Under the pieces are notes generated by a model. That model was not told the DNA's origin and ran no database searches. It saw nothing but the letters and a program-made list of their open reading frames with translations. Shown here one piece after another: positions 52,416 through 61,499 of a DNA stretch of 64,000 nt (the stretch's first letter is position 1; the number at the start of each line of letters is the position of its first letter). The translations under genes were made by a program, and so were the position numbers. This DNA is from Brumimicrobium sp033722555 (GTDB lineage: Bacteria > Bacteroidota > Bacteroidia > Flavobacteriales_D > Crocinitomicaceae): NCBI GenBank assembly GCA_033722555.1, contig JAWVYS010000006.1, positions 1 to 64,000 of the forward strand, in the 5' to 3' direction.

Positions 52416-53066
52416 ATGAAAAAGACTTTATTACTTACAGGACTTTTTTTTGCGGCAATATTTACAGCTTGCGATAATCAGGAATCAGAAAAACTGGACC
52501 CCGAGGTTGAACCGGGAGACGTCGTCAATTGTGTTTACACCTTTGATGAAGATAAAATGGAACTTCAGTGGACCGCTTATAAATTCACACGCAAAGCTCC
52601 CGTTTTTGGAACTTTCACACACATGCAGGTTGAGGGAAAGCTTGAAGGAGCCGTTCCTAAAGAAATGCTCGAAAGTTTTGAATTTCAAATCCCAACTTCT
52701 ACAGTAGAAACGAATGATCCGAGCAGAAACAAAAAAATCGACTCACTGTTTTTCAGCAAACTGGATAAAACAAGCATGATTACCGGTAATGTCGTGGCTT
52801 TGAAAGATGACGGAACTGCTGTTATTAACATCAAAATGAACGATATCGAAAAAGAAGTTATCGGAAAATACACCTTAGAAGATAATAAATTTGCCTTTGA
52901 AACGCAGATCGACCTCTCCACATGGGACGCATTGGAACAGCTAAACGAGCTCAATGTGGCTTGTAAGGATCTCCATACTGATGTCGAAAATGGTGAGAAA
53001 GTTTCTAAACTCTGGCCCGATATTACGATCTCATTTAAAACTGAGCTGGTCAAAGTTTGTGACTGA
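52416..53066 (+). CDS. YceI-like lipoprotein
   Basis: 216 residues. Lipobox FTAC with mature start CDNQESEKLD. The lipocalin-like YceI features are WTAYKFTRKAPVFGTFTHMQ near the N-terminus, EFQIPTSTVETNDPSRNKKI, TSMITGNVVALKDDG and IDLSTWDALEQLNELN. YceI proteins often bind isoprenoid-like ligands in the periplasm. Ends in a Cys-containing tail (ELVKVCD). Own terminator. Confidence 0.82.
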   Translation: MKKTLLLTGLFFAAIFTACDNQESEKLDPEVEPGDVVNCVYTFDEDKMELQWTAYKFTRKAPVFGTFTHMQVEGKLEGAVPKEMLESFEFQIPTSTVETNDPSRNKKIDSLFFSKLDKTSMITGNVVALKDDGTAVINIKMNDIEKEVIGKYTLEDNKFAFETQIDLSTWDALEQLNELNVACKDLHTDVENGEKVSKLWPDITISFKTELVKVCD

Positions 53067-53085
53067 TTTAGTTGTAATTAATTGA

Positions 53086-53116
53086 AAGCCCGGGTTGAAA
53101 AATCCGGGTTTTTTTT
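53086..53116 (+). terminator. Terminator after YceI-like gene
   Basis: Stem AAGCCCGG / CCGGGTTT (one G-U) with 10-nt loop and T-run. It overlaps an in-frame upstream ATG (53082) of the next gene, supporting the later start at 53172. Confidence 0.88.
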
Positions 53117-53171
53117 ATGTCATTTTGAACCGATTTTAATATTCGCTGTACAAGACCAAAAAACATCAATT

Positions 53172-54083
53172 ATGAAAACACAAATTATTAAGATCGCATT
53201 TATTTTGGGAGTAATTGTTTCACAACCTGTAAATTCTATCGCACAGTATAACAAATGTGCGGCCCAAAATGTAATCACCGAAGAAAGAGAAGTCGTAGTT
53301 TATGACGAAGAAACCAAGACCGAAAAAGTGGAAATTGTCAAACAAAAAGTAGAAACCGATAATTACGGTAATGCCGAAGGTAATCAGTACGATCTCGCTG
53401 TTGATGGTGCTTTTAAAGGTCAGACGATCGCGGTGTTACACTTATACACCGGAGAAGGTTTCGATTTCAGTAAACCGAAAGCATCTCTCGAGGAAAAAGG
53501 GTTCTCCATTTACAGATGGCTTAATCAACCGCCGAGTCCTGAAGATTTAAAAACAGCTCTTGACAAATCATGTCAGTTGTGGATAATATCCGACCAAGTC
53601 CAGAAACTAAATAATGAACATTTAAAAGTTATCAAGGAATTTTTTGATAGCGGAAAGGGAGTTTATATCTGGGGAGATAATCAGCCTTATTATGCCGACG
53701 CGAATTTCGTTGCAAAAGGACTTATCGGTGCTGAAATGAACGGAAACACTATTGGCAATCAGACTGTAGATCTTCAGAGAAACGGTAAGCAGGTGGGACT
53801 AACCCCGAATCACCTCATATCCACCGGGCTTCAATACATCTATGAAGGAATAACAATAGCCACAATTACACCGGTAGAAGGAATGGAACCATTGGTGTAC
53901 GGTTCGGCAGGAAATCTGGTAACCGCCATATACGATAAAGACAATAAACGATTGATTCTTGATGGTGGTTTTACACGACTGTACTACAAATGGGATACGG
54001 CAGGAACGGGACGTTATGTTAAAAACGCAGCAGCCTGGCTGGTTAATTATGAATATTTCGGTGATGAAGTAGTGTCGAATTAG
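53172..54083 (+). CDS. Exported GATase1-like protein
   Basis: 303 residues from ATG 53172 with signal peptide (MKTQIIKIAFILGVIVSQPV ... IAQ). Earlier in-frame ATG at 53082 would lie in the upstream terminator. Charged repeat-like part at ~28-55 (VVYDEETKTEKVEIVKQKVE), then a GATase1/ThuA-like fold: TIAVLHLYTGEGFDFSKP, LWIISDQVQKLN, GKGVYIWGDNQPYYADANFV, KRLILDGGFTRLYYKWD. Structurally like the protein at 34667. Function unknown. Confidence 0.72.
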   Translation: MKTQIIKIAFILGVIVSQPVNSIAQYNKCAAQNVITEEREVVVYDEETKTEKVEIVKQKVETDNYGNAEGNQYDLAVDGAFKGQTIAVLHLYTGEGFDFSKPKASLEEKGFSIYRWLNQPPSPEDLKTALDKSCQLWIISDQVQKLNNEHLKVIKEFFDSGKGVYIWGDNQPYYADANFVAKGLIGAEMNGNTIGNQTVDLQRNGKQVGLTPNHLISTGLQYIYEGITIATITPVEGMEPLVYGSAGNLVTAIYDKDNKRLILDGGFTRLYYKWDTAGTGRYVKNAAAWLVNYEYFGDEVVSN

Positions 54084-54395
54084 GTAGTTCATCAAACAAA
54101 AAATCAGGGCCGATGGGAATTCATGTTAGTTGAATTTTCATCGGCTTTCTTCTTTGATTTCAATCGAAATCAAAAAAGTTTTAAACAGTTCTTTCTAAGC
54201 TATATGGAAGCTCAAAGCATTTCCTTTAAAGAAAGTTAATAATTAGTTAATCCCGTACTTTTTTTTATTGGAAGATATTGACTTATTTTTGTTTTGAAAA
54301 TCTACTAATGAACTCCTTGAGGCAACCATTCAGATGCTGAAACCGTTAGTGGGTAAGATTAGGAATCCGTTTTAGATCCTGTTTTTGTAAATTAT
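54084..54395. other. Gene-free stretch after the GATase1-like gene
   Basis: 312 nt. Contains the terminator (54109-54150). Beyond that AT-rich, with no ORF, RNA gene or repeat recognised. Confidence 0.55.
54109..54150 (+). terminator. Terminator after GATase1-like gene
   Basis: Stem GCCGATG / CATCGGC closing an inner AATTC/GAATT stem, then a TTTCTTCTTT tract. Confidence 0.75.
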
Positions 54396-56408
54396 ATGTT
54401 GAATATCTTTAAAGCGTTTGCTGCTGCCACCTTCCTCCTTTTTTTAGGATCAACTTCATTTGGACAGACTTTTACGATAAATTTTGACGATGACACTAAA
54501 TGGACAGCTGGATCAGGTGCAATAACCTCCTATCAAACAGATCACAATTATTCCGATCAAAATTGGAGTTTTACAGGTGGTCCTTCGTTGCGCGAAGGAA
54601 CTGGACTTCAGGATGGGGTAGCTGGGGCTTTAGGTACGTATTCTTGGAGGTTAAGGGATGCTGCAGGAACTCAATGGATAGGGACATATAATAACGCTGG
54701 CGATATTCAATCATTTGGTTTTGATGTTAGAAGATGGGATAATAGTCCGGACCCCAATTATACTGTAGAATACACGATAAACGGTGGTACTTCCTGGAAT
54801 AATACAGGTATTACAATAAATAATACGTATCTGAGTAATTCCAGTAACTGGACGACATTTTCGTATACTTTACCAGCGATTACCTCTGTAACAAGCGGTA
54901 ATTTCCGAGTTCGGGTCACTAGAACCGCAGGAGAAAGAATTATTATAGATAATTTTCAGTGGACTGAAGTTTCAGTTTCTAATACAATTACAACCACCTC
55001 CGTTTCCTCGCTTTCTTATACTGTAAATTGTTCTACGGGTGCAGCCGGAACCGTTGATTTTACATCCACCGGGACCTTTAATGCAGGAAACGATTTTGTC
55101 GCCGAACTTTCGGATGCTACAGGTAGCTTTGCCGCTCCTACGCAAATAGGAACCCTCACACTTTCTGGGGCAAGTCCTTCAGGAACAATCTCTTTCACTA
55201 TACCTGCCGGTACAATTTCCGGATCAGCATACAGAATCAGGGTAGTAAGTACCAACCCCGCCGTCCTTGGCTCTGACAACGGGTCTAACATAACAATTAC
55301 TTTAAGCGGTGGACCTTGTATTGTTGAACCTCCTCACATGACCAGCATTATAATTAACTCATGCAACACAACTTGTGGAGAGGGTGATAATGAGATCATT
55401 TTTGGCTCAACCGGCGATTATTCTGTTCTAATGAACAGTACTAATTTTCAGCTAAGCTATAGTTCTACAAACCCTCCAACAACTACCTACACGGATGGTT
55501 TGGTCACCAATCCAACAACAACTTCAGATCTAAATACAGCCGCAAGCTGCCCCGGATTATTCGTAGATGGAACAAATGCTACTCTACCGCCAAATTCAAC
55601 CTTCATGCTCGTGAGTAATAATTTATGTCCGTATGACGCACTGGATTTTACCGGACTCTGCGGTTCAGGACCCATTTATGTACTTTACACCACTGACCCC
55701 AGCTGGAATTCAAGTGGGAATTTCGTAAACAATCCAGGGTGTGGAGGTTTGCGCTATGTTCAAACGACCATAACTGCTACGGACGGAACTGTTTCTACAC
55801 TTGACTATAACTTTGACTGCTCACAGTATTCGGGAACAGACGGAGATTATGCAAAATGGAACTATACAGCAGGTGCTCCTATAGAGTACGGGAATAACGG
55901 ATGTACGATAGATCCTGTTGTACTTCCTGTTGAACTACTGGAAATGACAGCAACACCAGTCAAAAACGATGTTGAAATCTCCTGGACGACCGCTTCCGAA
56001 AGAAATAATAATTATTTCGTATTGTCTCATTCAACTGACGGCTACAATTTTGAAGTTATCAATTCGATACCCGGCGCCGGAAATTCAATAAACACGCTCT
56101 ATTATCAAACCGTTCATATTTATCCCGAAAATGGTTTGAATTATTACAGGCTCGAATCTGTAGATTACGATGGAACAATTCACTTCAAAGGTATCAGAGC
56201 TGTTGAAATTTCAACGCAGCATGCATTCTATGATACTCAAAACCAACAAATCATTCTTCCCTCAAAAGATGATTATCAGATTTTGAGTATGGAAGGTAAA
56301 ATTGTGAGAACAAGCAGTAATACAAATACTCTTTCTTTCGAAGGAAGAGGAATTTACATTATCCGAAACCTTCAGACAGGTGTTTCTCAAAAGTTGTATA
56401 TCCACTAA
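54396..56408 (+). CDS. Exported multidomain surface protein with T9SS type-A end
   Basis: 670 residues. Signal peptide ends TSFGQ. Residues ~25-190 form a beta-jelly-roll (FGFDVRRWDNSPDPNYTVEY, FRVRVTRTAGERIIIDNFQW), ~195-310 an Ig-like domain, ~315-510 a Cys-rich part (SCNTTCGEGDNEIIF, NPGCGGLRYV), ~515-600 the LPVELLEMTATPVKNDVEIS fibronectin-like module that often precedes the sorting domain, and the last ~70 residues a type-A T9SS sorting domain (MEGKIVRTSS, GRGIYIIRN, SQKLYIH). The lamin-tail-like identity of the Cys-rich part is uncertain. Surface-exposed; binding target unknown. Confidence 0.82.
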   Translation: MLNIFKAFAAATFLLFLGSTSFGQTFTINFDDDTKWTAGSGAITSYQTDHNYSDQNWSFTGGPSLREGTGLQDGVAGALGTYSWRLRDAAGTQWIGTYNNAGDIQSFGFDVRRWDNSPDPNYTVEYTINGGTSWNNTGITINNTYLSNSSNWTTFSYTLPAITSVTSGNFRVRVTRTAGERIIIDNFQWTEVSVSNTITTTSVSSLSYTVNCSTGAAGTVDFTSTGTFNAGNDFVAELSDATGSFAAPTQIGTLTLSGASPSGTISFTIPAGTISGSAYRIRVVSTNPAVLGSDNGSNITITLSGGPCIVEPPHMTSIIINSCNTTCGEGDNEIIFGSTGDYSVLMNSTNFQLSYSSTNPPTTTYTDGLVTNPTTTSDLNTAASCPGLFVDGTNATLPPNSTFMLVSNNLCPYDALDFTGLCGSGPIYVLYTTDPSWNSSGNFVNNPGCGGLRYVQTTITATDGTVSTLDYNFDCSQYSGTDGDYAKWNYTAGAPIEYGNNGCTIDPVVLPVELLEMTATPVKNDVEISWTTASERNNNYFVLSHSTDGYNFEVINSIPGAGNSINTLYYQTVHIYPENGLNYYRLESVDYDGTIHFKGIRAVEISTQHAFYDTQNQQIILPSKDDYQILSMEGKIVRTSSNTNTLSFEGRGIYIIRNLQTGVSQKLYIH

Positions 56409-56457
56409 TTCATATATACAAGCCATCGTTCTGCTCGAAGTTATGGAATGAATTTCC

Positions 56458-56465
56458 TATCTTCG
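56458..56465 (+). promoter_or_regulatory. -7-like box very close to the deacetylase ATG
   Basis: TATCTTCG, one base off TAnnTTTG, only 5 nt before the ATG. If real, the transcript would start at or near the start codon. Confidence 0.3.
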
Positions 56466-56470
56466 CGAGA

Positions 56471-57454
56471 ATGAATTTGCTGCTGACGTTCGACTATGAG
56501 CTCTTTTTCGGAAAGCCTACAGGCACCGTTTCCAGATGTATTTTGCAACCAACTAAAAGGTTAATCGCGCTCGGTCAAAAGCACAATGTAAAATTCACCT
56601 TTTTCATTGATATCGGCTTTATCATGCGCTTAGAAGCACTTAAAGATAAATTCAAAGCCCTCAATGAGGATTACCTTCAGATAACAGCGCAGATAAAGGA
56701 ATTGATAAACAATGGCCATGACCTTCAGTTACATATTCATCCACATTGGGATTATGCCCATTTCAACGGAGAAAACTGGGAAATAGATCTGGATGGACAT
56801 TACAAACTAGCAGATTTTGATGAAGCTGAATCAAGTAGTATCATAAAACGTTATAAAATCGCGCTTGAAAAACTCACCGGAAAAAAAATCACTGGTTTTC
56901 GGGCAGGTGGATGGTGTCTTCAACCTTTCTCTCAGTTCTATACAACCTTTAAGGAAGCAGGTATTAAAAAGGATTCAACAGTATTTCCGGGAGCTAAACT
57001 GGAGTCAAAACATTACTATTTCGATTTCAGAAATGCTCCAACAAAAGGCCGATACTTTTTTGAAGACGATCTCTGCATGGAAAATAAAGACGGATATTTT
57101 CTGGAACTTCCTATTGGAGGATATAAATATCATCCCTTGTTTTTCTGGCGGCTTTATGCGCTGGGCAGACTATTTCCTTCAAGACATAAAATGGCCGGTG
57201 ATGGAAATTTCATCGCACAGCCCGGAAAAAAATTTACCTCACTAAAAAAGAGTACATGGGATCACGTTAGTTGCGATGGCTATTACGCGCAAAAACTAAA
57301 TACGATCACCAATAAATTCCATAGCAAGGGACGATCAGATTTAGTGATCATCGGTCATCCAAAAAGTATGACTCTTTTTTCCCTGGAGAAACTAGACGAA
57401 TACATAGGTTTACAGAAAAATAAACATTCCTTCATAACGTTATCCGAAGCATAA
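56471..57454 (+). CDS. Polysaccharide-deacetylase-like protein
   Basis: 327 residues. Starts MNLLLTFDYELFFGKPTGTV, and the NodB-like catalytic features follow: FDYE (base Asp), HDLQLHIHPHWDYAHF (metal His), GFRAGGWCLQP (Arg/Trp) and VIIGHPKSMT (late His). It lacks a signal peptide, so acts in the cytoplasm, unlike cell-wall deacetylases. Part of a three-gene operon with overlapping ends (one base shared with the next gene). Substrate is probably an N-acetylated sugar or lipid-linked sugar, unproven. Confidence 0.85.
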   Translation: MNLLLTFDYELFFGKPTGTVSRCILQPTKRLIALGQKHNVKFTFFIDIGFIMRLEALKDKFKALNEDYLQITAQIKELINNGHDLQLHIHPHWDYAHFNGENWEIDLDGHYKLADFDEAESSSIIKRYKIALEKLTGKKITGFRAGGWCLQPFSQFYTTFKEAGIKKDSTVFPGAKLESKHYYFDFRNAPTKGRYFFEDDLCMENKDGYFLELPIGGYKYHPLFFWRLYALGRLFPSRHKMAGDGNFIAQPGKKFTSLKKSTWDHVSCDGYYAQKLNTITNKFHSKGRSDLVIIGHPKSMTLFSLEKLDEYIGLQKNKHSFITLSEA

Positions 57455-58356
57455 TGGAAAAGTGGTTGCACCAAAGCGTTATTGACAGAAAGAAATGGGA
57501 TCACATGGTGCATCAAACCGAAAATGCATCCGTTTTCTGTCTTTCTTTCTACTTGGATTCCACTGCTGAAGACTGGTACGCATATACCGATGAACAATTC
57601 TCCTTTGCCATTCCTGTTCCAGTCTCAGTAAAACTGGGAATACCGGGAGTGTATCCGCCCCTCTTTCACCGTGAAGTAAGCGCCTTGGGCAACATCAAAA
57701 ATATTGACTGGAATGGGTTTGAAAGTGCATTATTGAAAAGATTTCCTCGAGGAACTTATCAAATTAAAAGTAACACACTTCAAAAACCGAAATCGAAAAA
57801 ACTTGTTTATCAGCGATTAAATAAAGAAATTTATTCACTTAAAAGTCAGGCGCGAAGGCAATTAAAAAAATTCGAGGAGTCTGCTTTGACAATCAAATTT
57901 GGAACTGACTCTGCTGTTTTAACAGAGGTAATTATACGCATTCTAGGCAAAAAACTAAATCTGAATAACAAAGAGGGAGAAACACTTCGAAACCTGGTCA
58001 GTGCAGCTGAAGAAAAAAAAATCCTCAGAACTGTAGGAATTTTTGAGAATGAAAAACTCTCCGGTGGTCTTATCGCCTTGACCTACAAAAATACAACTCT
58101 TTACTTGAAGGGAGCTTGTGAGGAACACAACATGGAGAAGGGGGGAATGTACGCAGCAATGAATGCACTTATCATAAAATCCTTTGAAGAGGGACAGGAT
58201 TTTGACTTCGGGGGTTCCCGTGTGGAAGGAGTTCGCTTTTTCAACACACGTTTTTCGGGTGAGGATCATCATTATTTTCAGTATCATTGGGAAAACGGGC
58301 CCCACTGGTTCAAATTAGCACAACATTTTAGGACATGGATAAAAAAACAATCTTAA
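57454..58356 (+). CDS. GNAT/FemAB-like acyltransferase
   Basis: 300 residues. Resembles the peptidoglycan-bridge/FemAB-like GNAT group: RQLKKFEESALTIKFGTDSA in the middle and LSGGLIALTYKNTTLYLKGA, FDFGGSRVEGVRFFNTRFSG at the C-terminus, where the last segment is a family hallmark. ATG shares the A of the preceding TAA. Transfers an acyl or aminoacyl group, possibly to the amine left by the deacetylase. Confidence 0.8.
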   Translation: MEKWLHQSVIDRKKWDHMVHQTENASVFCLSFYLDSTAEDWYAYTDEQFSFAIPVPVSVKLGIPGVYPPLFHREVSALGNIKNIDWNGFESALLKRFPRGTYQIKSNTLQKPKSKKLVYQRLNKEIYSLKSQARRQLKKFEESALTIKFGTDSAVLTEVIIRILGKKLNLNNKEGETLRNLVSAAEEKKILRTVGIFENEKLSGGLIALTYKNTTLYLKGACEEHNMEKGGMYAAMNALIIKSFEEGQDFDFGGSRVEGVRFFNTRFSGEDHHYFQYHWENGPHWFKLAQHFRTWIKKQS

Positions 58357-59048
58357 TCACAGGAGCTTCCGGAGGACTTGGAGAAGCTATGGCCGATTAC
58401 TTTTATAATCAAGGACATAAACTCATCTTACATCATTTCGAACATCCGCTCAAATTAAAGGAAAACGACCGTGTGAAGCATATCCAGGCTGATCTTACGA
58501 ACTATACCGCGATCAAAGATATGTTTGAGGCTCTCAGAGCAGAGGAGCCTTTGCTTGATGTTGTGATAAACAATGCCGGAATTTCTAAAAGTGCCGTTTC
58601 CTGGAAAGTCGATAAAAAAGACTGGGAGGAAACAATTGCCCTGAATTTGTCTGCTCCATTTTATATAATCCAGCAGGCCATACCTTGGATGAGAGAGAAT
58701 AATTTCGGGAGAATAATAAATATATCCTCTGTGGTCGCTCAAACAGGAGTGTTAGGAACTTCTGCTTATGCTGCCTCAAAAGCTGGTTTAATAGGACTCA
58801 CCAAAACCCTCAGCAAAGAATTAATCTCTTTTAATATCACTGTAAATGCCCTCTCTCTAGGCTACTTTAATAAAGGAATGATCCGTGATGTACCGGACGA
58901 ATTCCGTGAGGAAATCCTTAAAACGATCCCGGCCAAAGAATTGGGCAGCCCTTTAAGTATATGTAAAACCATCGATTTCTTAACCCAACAAGAGACCGCA
59001 TACATTACAGGTCAAACCATTAACATCAATGGTGGGCTATACAACTGA
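58335..59048 (+). CDS. SDR-family oxidoreductase, FabG-like
   Basis: 237 residues. NAD(P)-binding TGASGGLGEA (10-19), NNAGISKS, active-site NISSVVAQTG and YAASKAGL (Tyr-x3-Lys intact), INGGLY end. Closest to 3-oxoacyl-ACP reductases (FabG). Overlaps the acyltransferase gene by 22 nt, so translationally coupled. May supply 3-hydroxyacyl groups for the preceding acyltransferase. Confidence 0.9.
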   Translation: MDKKTILITGASGGLGEAMADYFYNQGHKLILHHFEHPLKLKENDRVKHIQADLTNYTAIKDMFEALRAEEPLLDVVINNAGISKSAVSWKVDKKDWEETIALNLSAPFYIIQQAIPWMRENNFGRIINISSVVAQTGVLGTSAYAASKAGLIGLTKTLSKELISFNITVNALSLGYFNKGMIRDVPDEFREEILKTIPAKELGSPLSICKTIDFLTQQETAYITGQTININGGLYN

Positions 59049-59086
59049 TAATAAAATATAAGTTCCCGGGTTCCTGATAATTTGAT

Positions 59087-59094
59087 TAACTTTG
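59087..59094 (+). promoter_or_regulatory. -7 box of small membrane/prohibitin operon
   Basis: TAACTTTG, exact TAnnTTTG match, 18 nt before ATG 59113. Confidence 0.6.
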
Positions 59095-59112
59095 CTCAAT
59101 TATAAAAGTGGC

Positions 59113-59313
59113 ATGAACACAAGAGATCGACAAATATTTAGAATAATTTTTGGCGCTTTAATAATTGGAGGATCCATATATGTATCGATGAGGTATTTAT
59201 TCAAAGCTCCTCCTTTGATTAAGGTACTCGTGCTGATTGGGCTTTTCGCAGTGATTTATCTAACGGTAGATTATATAGTAAAAAAAGGTAAGAAAGACAG
59301 ATATGGAAACTAG
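59113..59313 (+). CDS. Small two-helix membrane protein upstream of prohibitin-like gene
   Basis: 66 residues from ATG 59113 (MNTRDRQIFRI). The in-frame TTG at 59092 overlaps the -7 box and is rejected. Two hydrophobic helices (~8-26, ~35-55) and a basic C-terminus (KKGKKDRYGN). Its end overlaps the next gene by 11 nt. No family recognised. Confidence 0.72.
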   Translation: MNTRDRQIFRIIFGALIIGGSIYVSMRYLFKAPPLIKVLVLIGLFAVIYLTVDYIVKKGKKDRYGN

Positions 59314-60142
59314 ACAAATGATACGTTACGTTGCAATAGGTGTTATTGCGCTTATTGTGTTGATTATATTTTTTAATTCTTGGGTGGATGTAAAACCGGG
59401 TGAACAGGGGTTTGTATTCAAACCTTACAACTCTCCAAGTATAGAGGAAGATGAAATTTATCAGGAGGGAACCTATTTCATTCTGCCGTGGAACAGTATG
59501 ATCACCTATGAGGTAGTAAATAAATCCAAGCAGTACAATCAACAGGTGATGGATATAAATGGTACCGATGTTACGCTCGATGTGTCTGTTAACTACAATA
59601 TAGAGGCGAGTAACGTAGCTAAATTACACATGAAACACCGTGAGAATTTCACCATCTTCATCGATGATAAAGCAAGAGGTGCCATTAAAGATGTGATAGG
59701 ACGATATACCTATGAACAGGTTTACAGTTCCAAAAGAGAAGCACTGGAGGGTGAAATTGAAGCCATTCTGGAAAATGATTTTGAAGGTAATTTCATCAAC
59801 CTGAATTATGTTGAAATAGCGGATGTTAATTTACCTCCGAGCATTGCTGCTCAGATTGAAGAAAAGGAAACTCAGAAACAGCGAAACCTGACTGCGAAAG
59901 AGAAACAAAAGGAACAGGAATATCTGGCAAACGCGAAAATTGAAAAAGCTCGAGGAGATTCTGCACTGATTGTTTCTGCAAAATATAAATCCGAAGCCAT
60001 CAAACTGGAAGCTGAACAGATCTCACAAAACCCTCAGTATATTGAACTGAAAAAATGGGAGAAATGGGACGGTATCGGATCTCCTTACGGAACCAATAAT
60101 GTATTCGGTGACAAAGCTGTCAGCATCCTGAAATCGAACTGA
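59303..60142 (+). CDS. Prohibitin/SPFH-family membrane protein
   Basis: 279 residues. N-terminal membrane helix (~8-26, YVAIGVIALIVLIIFFNSW), then the SPFH/prohibitin domain (VKPGEQGFVFKPYN, GTYFILPWNSMITYEVVNKS, VTLDVSVNYNIEASNVAKLH, RGAIKDVIGRYTYEQVYS), then a coiled-coil helix with EEKETQKQRNLTAKEKQKEQ. Probably forms large membrane rings or rafts. Co-translated with the small two-helix protein. Confidence 0.9.
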   Translation: METRQMIRYVAIGVIALIVLIIFFNSWVDVKPGEQGFVFKPYNSPSIEEDEIYQEGTYFILPWNSMITYEVVNKSKQYNQQVMDINGTDVTLDVSVNYNIEASNVAKLHMKHRENFTIFIDDKARGAIKDVIGRYTYEQVYSSKREALEGEIEAILENDFEGNFINLNYVEIADVNLPPSIAAQIEEKETQKQRNLTAKEKQKEQEYLANAKIEKARGDSALIVSAKYKSEAIKLEAEQISQNPQYIELKKWEKWDGIGSPYGTNNVFGDKAVSILKSN

Positions 60143-60252
60143 TTTCGGTACGTTGATTGCATTCCTGGATTTTAGGACAGGCTATCCGTTATGGGTACAG
60201 GGGAAATTTGAATTATGCAACTTCTGTTACTTATATTTCACTCATTCAATCT

Positions 60253-60260
60253 TAATTTTG
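60253..60260 (+). promoter_or_regulatory. -7 box of the sterol-desaturase-family gene
   Basis: TAATTTTG, exact TAnnTTTG match, 16 nt before ATG 60277. Confidence 0.5.
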
Positions 60261-60276
60261 TCATATTAAAAGATAA

Positions 60277-61173
60277 ATGATGAATGAGTATCTGGAAATC
60301 TTCCTCGACGCATACAGATCATATGCCTCCTATCTTTGGCAAACGATCACTACACCCTTCAAGGAAGGAGAACTCAACTTCTTTTACTTCCTGATAGCTG
60401 TTTCCCTTTTGGTCTGGGGACTTGAGCTTAATTTTCCCTGGCGTAAAAATCAAAGAACTTTCAGAAAAGACTTTTGGCTTGATGCATTTTACATGTTTTT
60501 CAATTTTTTCATTTTTAACCTTTTGTTATACGTCGCACTTTCTAGTGTAACGGTGAGATTTCTTACCGATGCCCTTGAACCTTTAGGATATCAAGGAGGT
60601 CACCTGATCGATTTCGGACAAATTCACTGGGGATGGCAGCTGATTATTTTCTTTCTAATTGCGGATTTTATTCAGTGGTGTGTTCACAACCTTTTACACC
60701 GCATACCCTTTTTATGGGAGTTTCATAAAGTTCATCATTCGGTGAAGGAAATGGGATTTGCGGCTCATTTAAGGTATCATTTTGGTGAAACGTTCATATA
60801 CAACAGTGCTAAATATATTTCATTGTCTATGATTTTCGGATTTCAACTTAAACTCGCGTTCATTGTCCACGCCATTGCCATTACCATAGGTCATCTGAAC
60901 CATGCGAACCTCGGATGGGACTACGGTCCGGCAAAATATGTCATAAATAATCCGAAAATGCATATATGGCACCACGCCAAAAATCTACCTTCATCGCATT
61001 CCAAGGGGATGAATTTCGGTATATCGCTCAGTCTCTGGGATTATCTCTTTGGGACACATTACATACCACATGACGGGAGAGATATTGAACTTGGTTTTGA
61101 TTCGGACGAAAATTACGCCCAAAAGTTTTTTTCTCAATTATTAGCCCCTTTCAAGAGAAACAATAAATCATGA
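60277..61173 (+). CDS. Sterol-desaturase/fatty-acid-hydroxylase family membrane enzyme
   Basis: 298 residues with 4-5 membrane helices. The diiron histidine boxes are present: HNLLH (box I), HKVHH (box II), HLNHA and HIWHH near the end, with HSKGMNFGISLSLWDYLFGT after. Family members hydroxylate or desaturate lipids and some alkylglycerols; substrate not known. An ATG two codons on (60280) is also usable. Next gene overlaps by 4 nt (ATGA), so operon. Confidence 0.88.
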   Translation: MMNEYLEIFLDAYRSYASYLWQTITTPFKEGELNFFYFLIAVSLLVWGLELNFPWRKNQRTFRKDFWLDAFYMFFNFFIFNLLLYVALSSVTVRFLTDALEPLGYQGGHLIDFGQIHWGWQLIIFFLIADFIQWCVHNLLHRIPFLWEFHKVHHSVKEMGFAAHLRYHFGETFIYNSAKYISLSMIFGFQLKLAFIVHAIAITIGHLNHANLGWDYGPAKYVINNPKMHIWHHAKNLPSSHSKGMNFGISLSLWDYLFGTHYIPHDGRDIELGFDSDENYAQKFFSQLLAPFKRNNKS

Positions 61174-61394
61174 ACATCCAAAGAATAATTCTCGCTCTCA
61201 TACTGTCACTTACTCTAGGACTGGCACCGTTCCAGCCCGAGCCACACCTGTTTGGTAAAATAAAGTGGGTTCTTGGAGGAGCGAAAGGGATGCAGGCTAT
61301 GGACTGGTTTGACCTTTTCTTTCACGGCTTACCCTGGGTTTGGCTCGTTTATGAAATAATTCATGCCTTGATCTCGAAAATCAAAAAAAGATAG
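61170..61394 (+). CDS. Small membrane protein partner of the desaturase-family enzyme
   Basis: 74 residues with two hydrophobic helices (~5-20 and ~45-66). The PEPHLFGKIKWVLGGAKGMQ segment is one I recall from small proteins coded beside such desaturases, but the function is not known. Overlap of 4 nt with the desaturase gene suggests a two-subunit arrangement. Confidence 0.7.
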   Translation: MNIQRIILALILSLTLGLAPFQPEPHLFGKIKWVLGGAKGMQAMDWFDLFFHGLPWVWLVYEIIHALISKIKKR

Positions 61395-61499
61395 ATCATT
61401 TTATCCATCATTTAATAAGTGTTAAACCTTACGGCTCTTATTAATTCAACTTTGTCAAAAGAAGGATAATATGTATCTTAAGCGATAAAGAAAATCGCT

